A stretch of DNA of 5,593 nt from an uncultured Blastococcus sp. (GCA_946221975.1 CAMIGT010000118.1:1-5593); one strand, 5' to 3'; positions 1 through 5,593 are shown, counted from the first letter of the stretch. The notes: generated by a model not told the origin, from the letters alone. Program-made: numbers and translations.

Positions 1-19
1 GGTTGTGTTGCCTTCGATT

Positions 20-1123
20 CTAGCTGGCCGAGATGGCGTCAATCGCCGACTCGACCTCGCCCTTCAGCTCGTCCGGCAGCGGCGAGTAGCCGATCTCCGA
101 CAGCGCATCCTGACCGTCGGTGATGGCGTACTGCAGGAACGACTTGACAACCTTGGTCTTCTCCTCGTCGAGACCGGACTCGCAGACGATCTCGTAGGTG
201 ACCATGACCGCCGGGTAGGTGCCCTCTTCCTTGAGGGCGTAGTCGATCTTCAGCTTGATGTCGTTGCCTTCGCCGGACTTCTCGGCGGCCGAAATGGCCT
301 TGCCGACCGACTCGTCGCTGATCTCGACGCCACCGGAACCGGAGTCCAGCTTGGCCGTCGTCAGGTCGTTGACCTGAGCATCCGGGCCATCGACGTACGA
401 GATGGAGCCGTCCGTGCCTTCGACCGCGGCGACGATGCCGGCCGAGTCGGGCGCGCCCTGGCCGCCGGGAGCGGTCCAGGCCTTGCCGGTGCCGTAGGTC
501 CACTTGCCGTTGCCGGCCGCCTCGAGGAACTTCGTGAAGTTGTCGGTGGTGCCGGAGTCCTTCGAGCGGTGCACGGTGGTGATCGAGGTGCCCGGCAGCG
601 TCGCGTCAGGGTTCAGCGCGGCAATCGCCGGGTCGTTCCAGGTCGTGATGACGCCACCGAAGATGTCCGAGAGGACCTCGGCGTTGAGCGTCAGGTCATC
701 GACACCCTGGAGGTTGTAGACGACCGCGATGGGCGAGATGACCATCGGCAGGTTGATCGCCGGGCCGGACTCGCAGCGCGCGTCGGCCTGAGGCTGCTCG
801 TCTTCCTTCAGCGCCGAGTCCGAGCCCGCCATCATGTTCTGGCCCGCGATGAAGTCCTTGATGCCCGCGCCCGAGCCACTCGGGTCGTACTGGACGGTGA
901 TGTCGGGGCAGACACCGGAGAAGTCGGCCTGCCACTTGTCGATCGCCTTCGCCTGGGCCGAGGAGCCGCTGGCTACCAGATCGCCGGAGCCGCAGTCGAT
1001 GCTGCTGCCGCCGTCGCCGCCGGCACCGGAACCGGAGTCCGACGTGTTGTCCGAGCAAGCCGTCAGCACAAGCGAGCCGGCGGCCGCGAGGCTGGCGATG
1101 GCGTAGGTACGTGAAAGCTTCAC
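20..1123 (-). CDS. pstS: PstS, phosphate ABC transporter substrate-binding lipoprotein
   Basis: Extracytoplasmic phosphate-binding protein that delivers phosphate to the PstCAB importer; 367 aa, normal for the family. The N-terminus is a lipoprotein signal peptide: K2 and R5, a hydrophobic stretch, then lipobox LTAC with lipidated C23. A Gly/Ser/Asp-rich tether follows (about 24-47). Phosphate-site motifs are visible: ASGSSAQ (51-57), the PSGSGAG loop (81-87), SDSAL around D102, and HRSKDSGTTDNF (185-196) with R186, D189, S190, G191 and T192. The C-terminus has the family's YSPLP. Four further cysteines could form two disulfides. The start is GTG at 1123, supported by a GAAGGGA Shine-Dalgarno 7 nt upstream; the stop is TAG. 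It lies downstream of mshD on the same strand but behind its own PHO-box region, so it is probably the first gene of a pst operon continuing past the left edge. Identification is from motifs and context. Confidence 0.95.
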   Translation of the reverse strand: MKLSRTYAIASLAAAGSLVLTACSDNTSDSGSGAGGDGGSSIDCGSGDLVASGSSAQAKAIDKWQADFSGVCPDITVQYDPSGSGAGIKDFIAGQNMMAGSDSALKEDEQPQADARCESGPAINLPMVISPIAVVYNLQGVDDLTLNAEVLSDIFGGVITTWNDPAIAALNPDATLPGTSITTVHRSKDSGTTDNFTKFLEAAGNGKWTYGTGKAWTAPGGQGAPDSAGIVAAVEGTDGSISYVDGPDAQVNDLTTAKLDSGSGGVEISDESVGKAISAAEKSGEGNDIKLKIDYALKEEGTYPAVMVTYEIVCESGLDEEKTKVVKSFLQYAITDGQDALSEIGYSPLPDELKGEVESAIDAISAS

Positions 1124-1129
1124 CTACAG

Positions 1130-1136
1130 GTCCCTT
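1130..1136 (-). promoter_or_regulatory. Ribosome binding site of pstS
   Basis: On the minus strand GAAGGGA lies 7 nt before the GTG at 1123. It decides for this non-ATG start, which gives a textbook lipoprotein signal peptide. Confidence 0.65.
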
Positions 1137-1171
1137 CAGGGTCGTGGATTTTCCTCATGTGGGAGGGGGCA

Positions 1172-1197
1172 GCGCTCGCAACCCGAGCGCACGCTCG
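1172..1197 (-). other. Two mutually exclusive small hairpins in the likely pstS leader
   Basis: On the plus strand GCGCTCG (1172-1178) is perfectly complementary to CGAGCGC (1184-1190), giving a 7-bp stem with a 5-nt loop. The same CGAGCG (1184-1189) is also complementary to CGCTCG (1192-1197) with a 2-nt spacer. The middle arm can therefore pair with either neighbour. Neither structure is followed by a T-run on either strand, so it does not look like an intrinsic terminator. It lies 49-74 bp before the pstS start, between the PHO boxes and the gene. It could be a leader RNA structure, an inverted-repeat operator, or chance in GC-rich DNA. Confidence 0.4.
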
Positions 1198-1219
1198 TAT
1201 CGCCTGCCCGTTTGAAAAA

Positions 1220-1239
1220 GGTAAAGATCGAAGGTGACG
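1220..1239 (-). promoter_or_regulatory. Degenerate PHO-box pair nearest pstS
   Basis: Read toward pstS, CGTCACC (1239-1233) and CTTTACC (1226-1220) each match the GTTCACC unit at 5 of 7 positions, but their starts are 13 bp apart rather than 11. The first unit is in 11-bp phase with the better boxes upstream (22 bp from the unit at 1255-1261). If it binds a regulator, it would sit near the -35 region of a pstS promoter. A weak -10 candidate, TACGAG, lies at 1199-1194 on the minus strand, 20 nt further on. Confidence 0.35.
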
Positions 1240-1254
1240 CCGTGCGTCGCGCTG

Positions 1255-1272
1255 GGTAAACGCGAGGTGAAT
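1255..1272 (-). promoter_or_regulatory. PHO box upstream of pstS (two direct-repeat units)
   Basis: Read toward pstS, ATTCACC (1272-1266), 4 nt, then GTTTACC (1261-1255): two 7-mers at an exact 11-bp period, each 6 of 7 to GTTCACC. This is the direct-repeat layout known for PhoP binding sites in Streptomyces. The location, about 130-150 bp before the pstS start, is where phosphate control of pst is expected. Assignment to a PhoP/RegX3-type regulator is inference, since that gene is not in the window. Confidence 0.6.
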
Positions 1273-1309
1273 TCAGCGCGTCGTGAGCCACGACACACGT
1301 TGCTGCTTA

Positions 1310-1327
1310 GGTGGACAGTAGGTGAAC
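1310..1327 (-). promoter_or_regulatory. PHO box at the 3' end of mshD (best match)
   Basis: Read toward pstS, GTTCACC (1327-1321), 4 nt, then GTCCACC (1316-1310). The first unit matches the Streptomyces PhoP consensus fully and the second 6 of 7, at the exact 11-bp period. It touches the last base of the mshD stop codon. It is about 190-200 bp before pstS, 44 bp (four 11-bp periods) from the next box, so all boxes share one repeat phase. Confidence 0.6.
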
Positions 1328-2286
1328 TAGGTCAGGCGATATTGCGTATCGCGGCTGAATTTACTAAAGCCCAGCGCGCGGTACATTTCCAGCGCTGCCG
1401 TGTTGGAATCGTCGACGTAAAGCAGCACTTCGGGTACGCCGCGATCCTGCAGATGCCGCACGCCGGCGACGGTCAGCGCCTTGCCGAGTCCGAGCCCTTG
1501 CGCCCGAGGGTCCACCCCGACGACGTACACCTCGCCGAGGGCGCTGCTGGCCATGCTCGGGTCCGCAGCCAGCTGCTCGGTCGACGGTCCGTGGATCTTC
1601 GTCCAATGAAACCCGGCCAGGTCGCCCGCGGGCACCTTTCCGGCGCCGTCGTCGGTGGCCTGGGCGATCAGGAACCCCGCGGGATCGAACCACGGTTCGC
1701 GCTCGCGGGCGCACAGGTCCTCGATCGTCCACGATCCCTGCTCGGGGTGGTCGGCGAAGGCCGCCGCGTTGAGCTCGACCCATCGCTGTTCGTCGGCTGG
1801 CTCGAACGTCCGGATCCGCACTGCGGGCGGCGGCTCGATGTCGGGCAGCGGACCCGCGGGACGGCGCAGCTGCCACAGGATGCGGGTGGCCTCGGCATGC
1901 TGGTGGGCGGCAAACAGCGCGGAGGCGTCGCTGGTCCCGTGCGACCACACCAGGGCCGGGCGTCCCTCGGAGATCTCTCGCACCTGCTGCAGCAGCCCGT
2001 GCCCGACGCCGCCTCGGCGGTGGTCGGGGTCGACGACGATCTCAGCCTCCGGGTCGTCGCCGCTCGGGTCGACGATGGCGTAGCCGGCGAGCGTGCCGTC
2101 GCCCGCGCGGGCGATGACGTGACGCCACGGCGCGGCCGGGTCGGTGTTGCTGACGCGCAGCAGCTGGTGCTCGGAGATGGGCGGCACGCCATCGCGTTGC
2201 TCGGCACGGTCGACGAGCGCGCGCACCTGCGCCGCCGTGTCGTCGTCGAGGACGGTCTCGATCGAGTACGTCACGCGGTCGCTCAT
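1327..2286 (-). CDS. mshD: MshD, mycothiol synthase
   Basis: Catalyses the last step of mycothiol synthesis, acetylating the cysteinyl amine of Cys-GlcN-Ins with acetyl-CoA in the cytoplasm. At 319 aa it is close to the roughly 315 aa of known MshD and has the characteristic tandem GNAT folds. The N-terminal GNAT (about 1-145) has an acetyl-CoA loop at [13 protein letters not shown] (86-98). The C-terminal GNAT (about 155-319), the catalytic one in the family, has [13 protein letters not shown] (259-271), the beta-strand LLYVDDSN (288-295) and the terminal [10 protein letters not shown] helix (298-307). MshD-typical stretches are [13 protein letters not shown] (175-187) and FHWTKIH (226-232). 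The ATG at 2286 overlaps the glnR stop by 4 bp (ATGA) and has AGAAGGAG 8 nt upstream, so it is co-transcribed and probably translationally coupled with glnR. The stop is TAG. The long plus-strand reading frame across it is a codon-bias shadow. Confidence 0.96.
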   Translation of the reverse strand: MSDRVTYSIETVLDDDTAAQVRALVDRAEQRDGVPPISEHQLLRVSNTDPAAPWRHVIARAGDGTLAGYAIVDPSGDDPEAEIVVDPDHRRGGVGHGLLQQVREISEGRPALVWSHGTSDASALFAAHQHAEATRILWQLRRPAGPLPDIEPPPAVRIRTFEPADEQRWVELNAAAFADHPEQGSWTIEDLCAREREPWFDPAGFLIAQATDDGAGKVPAGDLAGFHWTKIHGPSTEQLAADPSMASSALGEVYVVGVDPRAQGLGLGKALTVAGVRHLQDRGVPEVLLYVDDSNTAALEMYRALGFSKFSRDTQYRLT

Positions 2287-3038
2287 CCCACTCGCTCCTT
2301 CTGCTCGGCCGGGGGGTGCGGGTCGGGCTCGCCATCACGACCGGCCGCGTCCCGGGCCTTCTCGCGCGGTTCGGGCGGGGTGACGAACTTGTAGCCGACG
2401 TTGCGGACCGTGCCGATCAGCGCCTCGTGCTCGTTGCCCAGCTTGGCCCGCAGGCGCCGAACGTGGACATCGACCGTGCGCGTGCCGCCGAAGTAGTCGT
2501 AGCCCCAGACCTCGTGCAGCAGCTGGGCCCGCGAGAACACCCGCCCGGGGTGCTGGGCGAGGTACTTCAGCAGCTCGAACTCCTTGTAGGTCAGATCGAG
2601 CGAGCGGCCGCGGACCCGCGCGGCGTACGAGTCCTCCTCGATCGTCAGATCGCCCCGGGTGACCACCGCGAGCTCGTCCTCGGCAACGGCGGTGCGGCGC
2701 GTGGTCGCAAAGCGCAGCCGCGCCTCTACTTCGGCCGGGCCGGCCGACTCGAGGAGGAAGTCGTCCATTCCCCAGTCGGCAGCCACCGCGATCAACCCGC
2801 CCTCGGCGAGTACAGCGAGGACGGGAGCGCTCACTCCCGTCGTGGTCAGCATCCGCACCAGTGACCGCGCGCCCGCGAGGTCGGTCCGCGCGTCGACCAG
2901 CACGATGTCGCCGGCGTCGGCATCGAGCAGCACCGAGACGTCCGGTTCGACGAGCCGGACCTCATGCGTCAAGAGGGCCAGGGAGGGAAGGATGTCGGCA
3001 GCCTCACGCCCGGACTTGGCCATCAAGGTGATGTCCAT
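2283..3038 (-). CDS. glnR: GlnR-type orphan OmpR-family nitrogen response regulator
   Basis: Transcription factor that in actinobacteria controls ammonium assimilation genes (glnA, amtB, nitrate/nitrite uptake). 251 aa from the ATG at 3038. The receiver-like domain (about 1-112) keeps the beta3 Asp in IVLVDAR (D49) but lacks the acidic pair expected after beta1, the atypical pocket known for GlnR. The linker is followed by a winged-helix domain (about 130-220) with [20 protein letters not shown] (149-168), [20 protein letters not shown] (173-192) and recognition-helix residues VRRLRAKLG (193-201), ending RNVGYKFV (212-219). These are close to mycobacterial GlnR as I remember it. A charged Pro/Glu/Arg tail (221-251) follows. 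The start is chosen because GGGAGGA lies 5 nt upstream; the open frame runs back to 3266 but that part is low-complexity and crosses the lmeA start. No sensor kinase is adjacent. mshD follows with an ATGA overlap. Confidence 0.92.
   Translation of the reverse strand: MDITLMAKSGREAADILPSLALLTHEVRLVEPDVSVLLDADAGDIVLVDARTDLAGARSLVRMLTTTGVSAPVLAVLAEGGLIAVAADWGMDDFLLESAGPAEVEARLRFATTRRTAVAEDELAVVTRGDLTIEEDSYAARVRGRSLDLTYKEFELLKYLAQHPGRVFSRAQLLHEVWGYDYFGGTRTVDVHVRRLRAKLGNEHEALIGTVRNVGYKFVTPPEPREKARDAAGRDGEPDPHPPAEQKERVG
2295..2302 (-). promoter_or_regulatory. Ribosome binding site of mshD inside glnR
   Basis: AGAAGGAG on the minus strand lies within the last codons of glnR, 8 nt before the mshD ATG. 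It confirms the overlapping start and allows direct initiation besides coupling. Confidence 0.7.
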
Positions 3039-3043
3039 TGGCG

Positions 3044-3050
3044 TCCTCCC
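3044..3050 (-). promoter_or_regulatory. Ribosome binding site of glnR
   Basis: GGGAGGA on the minus strand ends 5 nt before the ATG at 3038. It decides for this start over the upstream in-frame codons and over the internal ATG at 3023. Confidence 0.75.
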
Positions 3051-3069
3051 GCCGGCTCGAAGAGGATCA

Positions 3070-3075
3070 ATTTTA
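3070..3075 (-). promoter_or_regulatory. Candidate -10 element of glnR
   Basis: TAAAAT on the minus strand fits the actinobacterial TANNNT -10 pattern and is the only AT-rich block in this GC-rich intergenic region. It would start transcription near 3063, leaving a leader of about 25 nt that holds the ribosome site. No good -35 is visible; a GTGACG lies 13 nt upstream, too close. I found no convincing GlnR box here, so autoregulation is not supported. Confidence 0.4.
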
Positions 3076-3160
3076 CCCACCGCGCGAACGTCACCTCGGC
3101 GCCGGTGCGGTGTGAGGTTCCTCCTCTTGTCGCTGGCGAGCGCCGCTGCGGCGGCTGTGC

Positions 3161-3166
3161 CAGGCT
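3161..3166 (+). promoter_or_regulatory. Candidate -10 of a leaderless lmeA transcript
   Basis: CAGGCT is one base from TAGGCT (TANNNT type), lies exactly 6 nt before the ATG, and no Shine-Dalgarno is present. The same geometry appears before the gene at 3911. This placement is typical of leaderless actinobacterial mRNAs starting at the start codon. No clear -35 is seen. Confidence 0.4.
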
Positions 3167-3172
3167 GAGCAC

Positions 3173-3868
3173 ATGAAGAAGGCGATCGTCGGGCTGCTGG
3201 TTCTCGCGCTGCTGCTGGTCGGCGCGGATATCGCGGCCCGGCTGGTCGCCGAGCGCGCGCTGGCAACCACCCTGCAGCAGCGGCTCTCGCTTCCAGAACG
3301 CCCCGACGTGTCGATCGGCGGGTTCTCCGTCCTGGTCCAGGCGGTGAGCGGCACCTACGACGAGGTGAGCGTCGAGGCGCGCGGCGTCCCGACCGAGAAC
3401 GTCGGCGAGCTCGACTACCTCCTCACTTTCTACGACATCGACCTGCCGCTTCGCAGGTTGGTCAACCAGGATGTGAGCGGTACGACGGCCGGTCGCGCGA
3501 CTGCCGAGGTGCGCGTGTCGGAGCAGACCCTCAGCGATCTCGCGGGGCGCCCGATCGCGGTCAGCTCCGGGCAGAACGGGCAGATCCAGCTGGACACCAC
3601 CTACGAGATCGCCGGATCGAACGTTGATCTTCAGGTGACCGCCGAGGTGCAGGTCGCCGGCGAGCAGGTCGTCATCGACATCCAGGACGTGGGCGCTGCG
3701 GGGATGAGCGTCCCGAGCTCGGTTGTCGGCGCAGTCTCGGACGCGGTCGGGGTCAGCTTTCCGCTCCCACCGGCGATCCGCGGACTGACCCTCACCGACG
3801 TGACGGCGCGTGAGGGCGCGATCGTGCTGCACGCCGAAGGAACCAACGTGCCGCTGTCTGGTTCGTAG
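3173..3868 (+). CDS. lmeA: LmeA-like DUF2993 exported lipid-binding protein
   Basis: 231 aa. The N-terminus is MKK followed by a hydrophobic segment (about 4-18, [15 protein letters not shown]), a signal peptide or signal anchor that places the rest outside the membrane. The remainder is rich in alternating beta-strand patterns: [20 protein letters not shown] (46-65), a mid-region [11 protein letters not shown], and a C-terminal [15 protein letters not shown], as expected for the DUF2993 fold. In mycobacteria LmeA is a periplasmic phospholipid-binding protein needed for mannan elongation of lipomannan and lipoarabinomannan. The family call rests on this pattern and on its position divergent from glnR-mshD, as in M. 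tuberculosis Rv0817c. It is somewhat shorter than the mycobacterial protein. A role in lipomannan maturation here is inferred. The ATG start gives a good signal sequence. It is followed 42 bp later by the small membrane peptide gene. Confidence 0.75.
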   Translation: MKKAIVGLLVLALLLVGADIAARLVAERALATTLQQRLSLPERPDVSIGGFSVLVQAVSGTYDEVSVEARGVPTENVGELDYLLTFYDIDLPLRRLVNQDVSGTTAGRATAEVRVSEQTLSDLAGRPIAVSSGQNGQIQLDTTYEIAGSNVDLQVTAEVQVAGEQVVIDIQDVGAAGMSVPSSVVGAVSDAVGVSFPLPPAIRGLTLTDVTAREGAIVLHAEGTNVPLSGS

Positions 3869-3898
3869 CGGTTACCTCAGGCGGCGGGTGAGTGCGGA

Positions 3899-3904
3899 TA
3901 GGCT
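3899..3904 (+). promoter_or_regulatory. Candidate -10 of a leaderless promoter for the 33-aa ORF
   Basis: TAGGCT matches the actinobacterial TANNNT -10 and lies 6 nt before the GTG at 3911, with no Shine-Dalgarno in between. Transcription would start at or next to the start codon. It would drive the small ORF, the nitrobindin gene and the aminopeptidase gene together. Confidence 0.5.
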
Positions 3905-3910
3905 GGGCGA

Positions 3911-4012
3911 GTGGAAGCGTTGTTGACCAGCATCCTGATCATCGCCGTACTCGTCGGCGGAGTCGCCGCGCTCTATTCGGCGCTGCGCATCGTGCGGGGG
4001 CCTGCGAAGTGA
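3911..4012 (+). CDS. 33-aa single-span membrane peptide, unknown function
   Basis: A small gene of 33 codons plus TGA starting at GTG. The peptide begins MEALLTSILI (first residue from GTG), continues as an unbroken hydrophobic helix through about residue 22 (Ile, Leu, Val, Ala and Gly) and ends LRIVRGPAK, a short basic tail. Acidic residue 2 before the helix and the positive tail after it predict N-out, C-in topology by the positive-inside rule. Support for being real: a TAGGCT -10-like element 6 nt upstream, a 4-bp GTGA overlap with the next gene, and amino-acid composition typical of a membrane segment. I do not recognise a family. The tail resembles the helix-plus-LVRGP segment near the N-terminus of MrpF antiporter subunits, but the frame does not continue into MrpF. 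It may act as a membrane peptide or as a leader that couples translation of the nitrobindin gene. Confidence 0.6.
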   Translation: MEALLTSILIIAVLVGGVAALYSALRIVRGPAK

Positions 4013-4575
4013 GCGAGCCACTTGAGCCCCGCGTCGCTGATGTCCCACTGCCTGAGGGGCTGCCGATCGACACGGTCGACGTGCGCGAGGGCCCGGAGAT
4101 CAACCCGAAGTGTCTCGCCCTGCTACCGCTGATCGGTGTCTGGCGCGGCGAGGGACAGGGCGACTACCCGACCATCGACGGGTTCCACTACGGCCAGGAG
4201 ATCACCTTCTTTCACGACGGCCGACCCTTCGTCGGGATGACGAGCCGGTCCTGGATCCTTGATGCAGAAGGAAAGTACGTGCGTCCAGCGGCACGGGAGA
4301 TGGCCTGGTGGCGCCCGACCGACAATGACGACTTCGAGGTCATCATGACCCTGCAGACCGGGATCGTCGCGGTGTACGTCGGCGTCGCACGCACCACCAC
4401 GAGCTGGGAGCTCACCAGCGATCTCGTCGCCCGCACCGAGACCGCCAAGGAAGTGACCGCCGAGAAGCGGCTCTACGGCATCGTCGACGGCGAGCTGATG
4501 TATGCCATCGACATGGCCGCCGAGGGCCAGCCGCTGCAGCCGCATCTGTCGGCGCGCCTCGCGCGGGTGCGGTGA
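4009..4575 (+). CDS. Nitrobindin-family heme-binding beta-barrel protein (FABP-like, DUF1794)
   Basis: 188 aa from the GTG at 4009. The family is a ten-stranded beta-barrel related in shape to fatty-acid-binding proteins; studied members bind ferric heme, react with NO and can isomerise peroxynitrite. Signature G-x-W-x-G-E-G is present as GVWRGEGQGDYP (43-54), followed by FHYGQEITFFHDGRPF (59-74) and TSRSW (78-82). The conserved C-terminal histidine that ligates heme iron is H179 in QPHLSARLARV. The first 30 residues are a polar extension with no membrane features, so the protein is cytoplasmic. M. tuberculosis has a similar protein, Rv0813c, near its lmeA-glnR locus. The start overlaps the stop of the 33-aa ORF by 4 bp (GTGA); an in-frame GTG at 3892 is rejected because it would run through that ORF. 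Its stop shares a base with the next start, suggesting a coupled operon. The natural ligand here is inferred. Confidence 0.88.
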   Translation: MSEPLEPRVADVPLPEGLPIDTVDVREGPEINPKCLALLPLIGVWRGEGQGDYPTIDGFHYGQEITFFHDGRPFVGMTSRSWILDAEGKYVRPAAREMAWWRPTDNDDFEVIMTLQTGIVAVYVGVARTTTSWELTSDLVARTETAKEVTAEKRLYGIVDGELMYAIDMAAEGQPLQPHLSARLARVR

Positions 4576-5593
4576 TGGTGGCGCCTACCGAGCACCTGAG
4601 CGATCTCGTCGACTTCGTCGCCGCGTCGCCATCGTCGTACCACGCCGCCCACGAGGTCGCTCGCCGGCTGGAAGCGGACGGGTTCACGCGCGTCGATGAG
4701 ACCGCGCCGTTTCCCGGCGAGCCGGGTGGCTATGTGCTGGTGCGCGACGGCGCCACTGTGGCCTGGCGGATCCCGTCCGGCGCCGACGCGACATCCGGGT
4801 TCCGGATCGTGGGTGCGCACACGGACTCGCCGACGTTCAAGCTCAAGCCGGTGCCGGAACTTTCCAGCAATGGTTGGCAACAGGTGCCCGTGGAGGTGTA
4901 CGGCGGCCCGCTCGTCAACTCGTGGCTCGACCGCGATCTCGGGCTCGCGGGACGGCTGGTCGACCGCGACGGCGGCACCCACCTGGTGCGCACCGGCGCG
5001 GTGATGCGGATCCCGCAGCTGGCCATTCACCTCGACCGGGCGGTCAACGACGGACTGGTGCTCAACCGCCAGACCCACCTGCAGCCGGTGTGGGGGATCG
5101 ACGGTGGCGACGTACTCGACCATCTCGCGTCGGCCGCCGGGCTCAGCGCCGGCGAGGTTGCCGGGCACGATGTCGTCGCCTTCGACACCCAGCGCGGCGC
5201 GATCTTCGGTGGCCGCGAGGAGTTTCTCGCCTGCGGGCGGCTCGACAACCTTTCGTCGGTCCATGCCGGCATCACCGCGCTGCGTGACAGCGACGGTGGT
5301 CCGCAGGTCGAGGTGTTCGCTGCCTTCGACCACGAGGAAGTCGGCAGTGAGACCCGGTCGGGAGCGAGCGGGCCGATCCTCGCCGACGTGCTGCAGGCGA
5401 TCACGACCGCGCTGGGCGGGGGTGCCGACGAGCTGCGACGCGCGCTCGCCGTCTCGAGCTGCGTCTCGGCCGATGCCGGGCACGCCGTACACCCCAACTA
5501 CCCCGAGCGCCACGACCCCACGCACCGGCCGCTGCCCGGCGCCGGCCCGCTGCTGAAGATCAACGCCAACCAGCGCTACGCCAGCGACGGTGT
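4575..5593 (+). CDS. apeB: M18-family zinc aminopeptidase, 3' end cut off
   Basis: Cytosolic di-zinc exopeptidase removing N-terminal residues from peptides; M18 enzymes often prefer acidic residues. 339 complete codons plus 2 bases are present with no stop before the window edge; the family is usually about 430 aa, so roughly 90 residues are missing. Motifs, numbered from the ATG at 4575: GAHTDSP with zinc ligand H82 and D84; SWLDRDLGLAGRL; IHLDRAVN; CGRLDNLSSVHA with bridging D224; DHEEVGS with general base E254 and zinc ligand E255; SADAGHAVHPNY with zinc ligand D300 and H306; KINANQRYASDG at the edge. The last zinc-binding histidine lies beyond the window. All visible catalytic residues are intact. 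The start is ATG in TGATG with the nitrobindin stop; GTG one codon earlier is an equal alternative. The symbol follows the family name for actinobacterial homologues (pepC in M. tuberculosis). Confidence 0.95.
   Translation, partial: MVAPTEHLSDLVDFVAASPSSYHAAHEVARRLEADGFTRVDETAPFPGEPGGYVLVRDGATVAWRIPSGADATSGFRIVGAHTDSPTFKLKPVPELSSNGWQQVPVEVYGGPLVNSWLDRDLGLAGRLVDRDGGTHLVRTGAVMRIPQLAIHLDRAVNDGLVLNRQTHLQPVWGIDGGDVLDHLASAAGLSAGEVAGHDVVAFDTQRGAIFGGREEFLACGRLDNLSSVHAGITALRDSDGGPQVEVFAAFDHEEVGSETRSGASGPILADVLQAITTALGGGADELRRALAVSSCVSADAGHAVHPNYPERHDPTHRPLPGAGPLLKINANQRYASDG

Noticed and set aside
5..1114. 369-aa plus-strand open frame opposite pstS
   Set aside because: Arg/Gly/Val/Asp-rich translation with no recognisable motifs, fully antisense to a clear PstS; a product of GC-rich codon bias.
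1172..1197. Intrinsic terminator after mshD
   Set aside because: The stems are perfect but no T-run follows on the minus strand, so it was listed only as a leader structure.
1234..2394. 386-aa plus-strand open frame opposite mshD
   Set aside because: Low-information Arg/Gly/Val-rich translation antisense to intact tandem GNAT domains; no ribosome site or family resemblance.
3142..3152. GCCGC-T-GCGGC palindrome upstream of lmeA as terminator or operator
   Set aside because: Short, a one-base loop, no T-run, and common by chance in GC-rich DNA.
3039..3266. N-terminal extension of glnR by 76 codons
   Set aside because: Composition is low-complexity Ala/Arg/Pro, it crosses the lmeA start, and a strong ribosome site supports the ATG at 3038.
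3023..3832. 269-aa minus-strand open frame opposite lmeA and the intergenic region
   Set aside because: Antisense to a protein with a clear signal sequence; Arg/Asp/His-rich with no motif.
3869..3898. Terminator between lmeA and the small ORF
   Set aside because: Only a 4-bp CTCA/TGAG match is visible, too weak to call.
3892..4008. Upstream in-frame GTG start for the nitrobindin protein
   Set aside because: The extension is Arg/Ser-rich and unlike the family, and it would overlay the small membrane peptide whose stop overlaps the GTG at 4009.
4473..5525. 350-aa minus-strand open frame opposite the M18 gene
   Set aside because: It covers the catalytic motifs of an intact M18 peptidase on the other strand and has shadow-type composition.

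Overview
The window comes from a high-GC actinobacterium. The clearest marker is a full-length mycothiol synthase (mshD), since mycothiol is made only by Actinomycetota. It sits behind glnR and next to an lmeA-like gene, an arrangement I recall from Mycobacterium tuberculosis (Rv0817c lmeA, Rv0818 glnR, Rv0819 mshD, Rv0820 a phosphate-transport ATPase). I cannot assign a genus from the sequence alone.

Layout: two divergent blocks separate at a short intergenic region (3039-3172). Leftward on the minus strand run glnR (orphan OmpR-type nitrogen regulator), mshD (last step of mycothiol synthesis, start overlapping the glnR stop by ATGA) and, after a gap of about 200 bp, pstS (phosphate-binding lipoprotein). 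The rest of the pst operon should lie beyond the left edge. Rightward on the plus strand run an lmeA-like DUF2993 exported protein, an overlooked 33-residue single-helix membrane peptide, a nitrobindin-type heme-binding beta-barrel protein, and the first 339 codons of an M18 zinc aminopeptidase cut by the right edge. The last three overlap stop-to-start (GTGA, then TGATG) and look like one translationally coupled unit.

Regulation: the mshD-pstS gap carries a clear series of PHO-box repeats (GTTCACC-type 7-mers at 11-bp spacing) reading toward pstS, the expected control of a phosphate uptake operon by PhoP/RegX3-type regulators. It also carries two mutually exclusive small hairpins in the likely pstS leader. 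On the right side, lmeA and the 33-codon gene each have a -10-like AGGCT element exactly 6 nt before the start codon and no Shine-Dalgarno, which suggests leaderless transcripts.

The genes are mostly conserved housekeeping functions: nitrogen control, redox buffering, phosphate uptake, envelope lipoglycan maturation, heme/NO chemistry and peptide turnover. No mobile element, CRISPR array, tRNA or rRNA was seen. The least described items are the 33-aa peptide and the phased PHO-box array.
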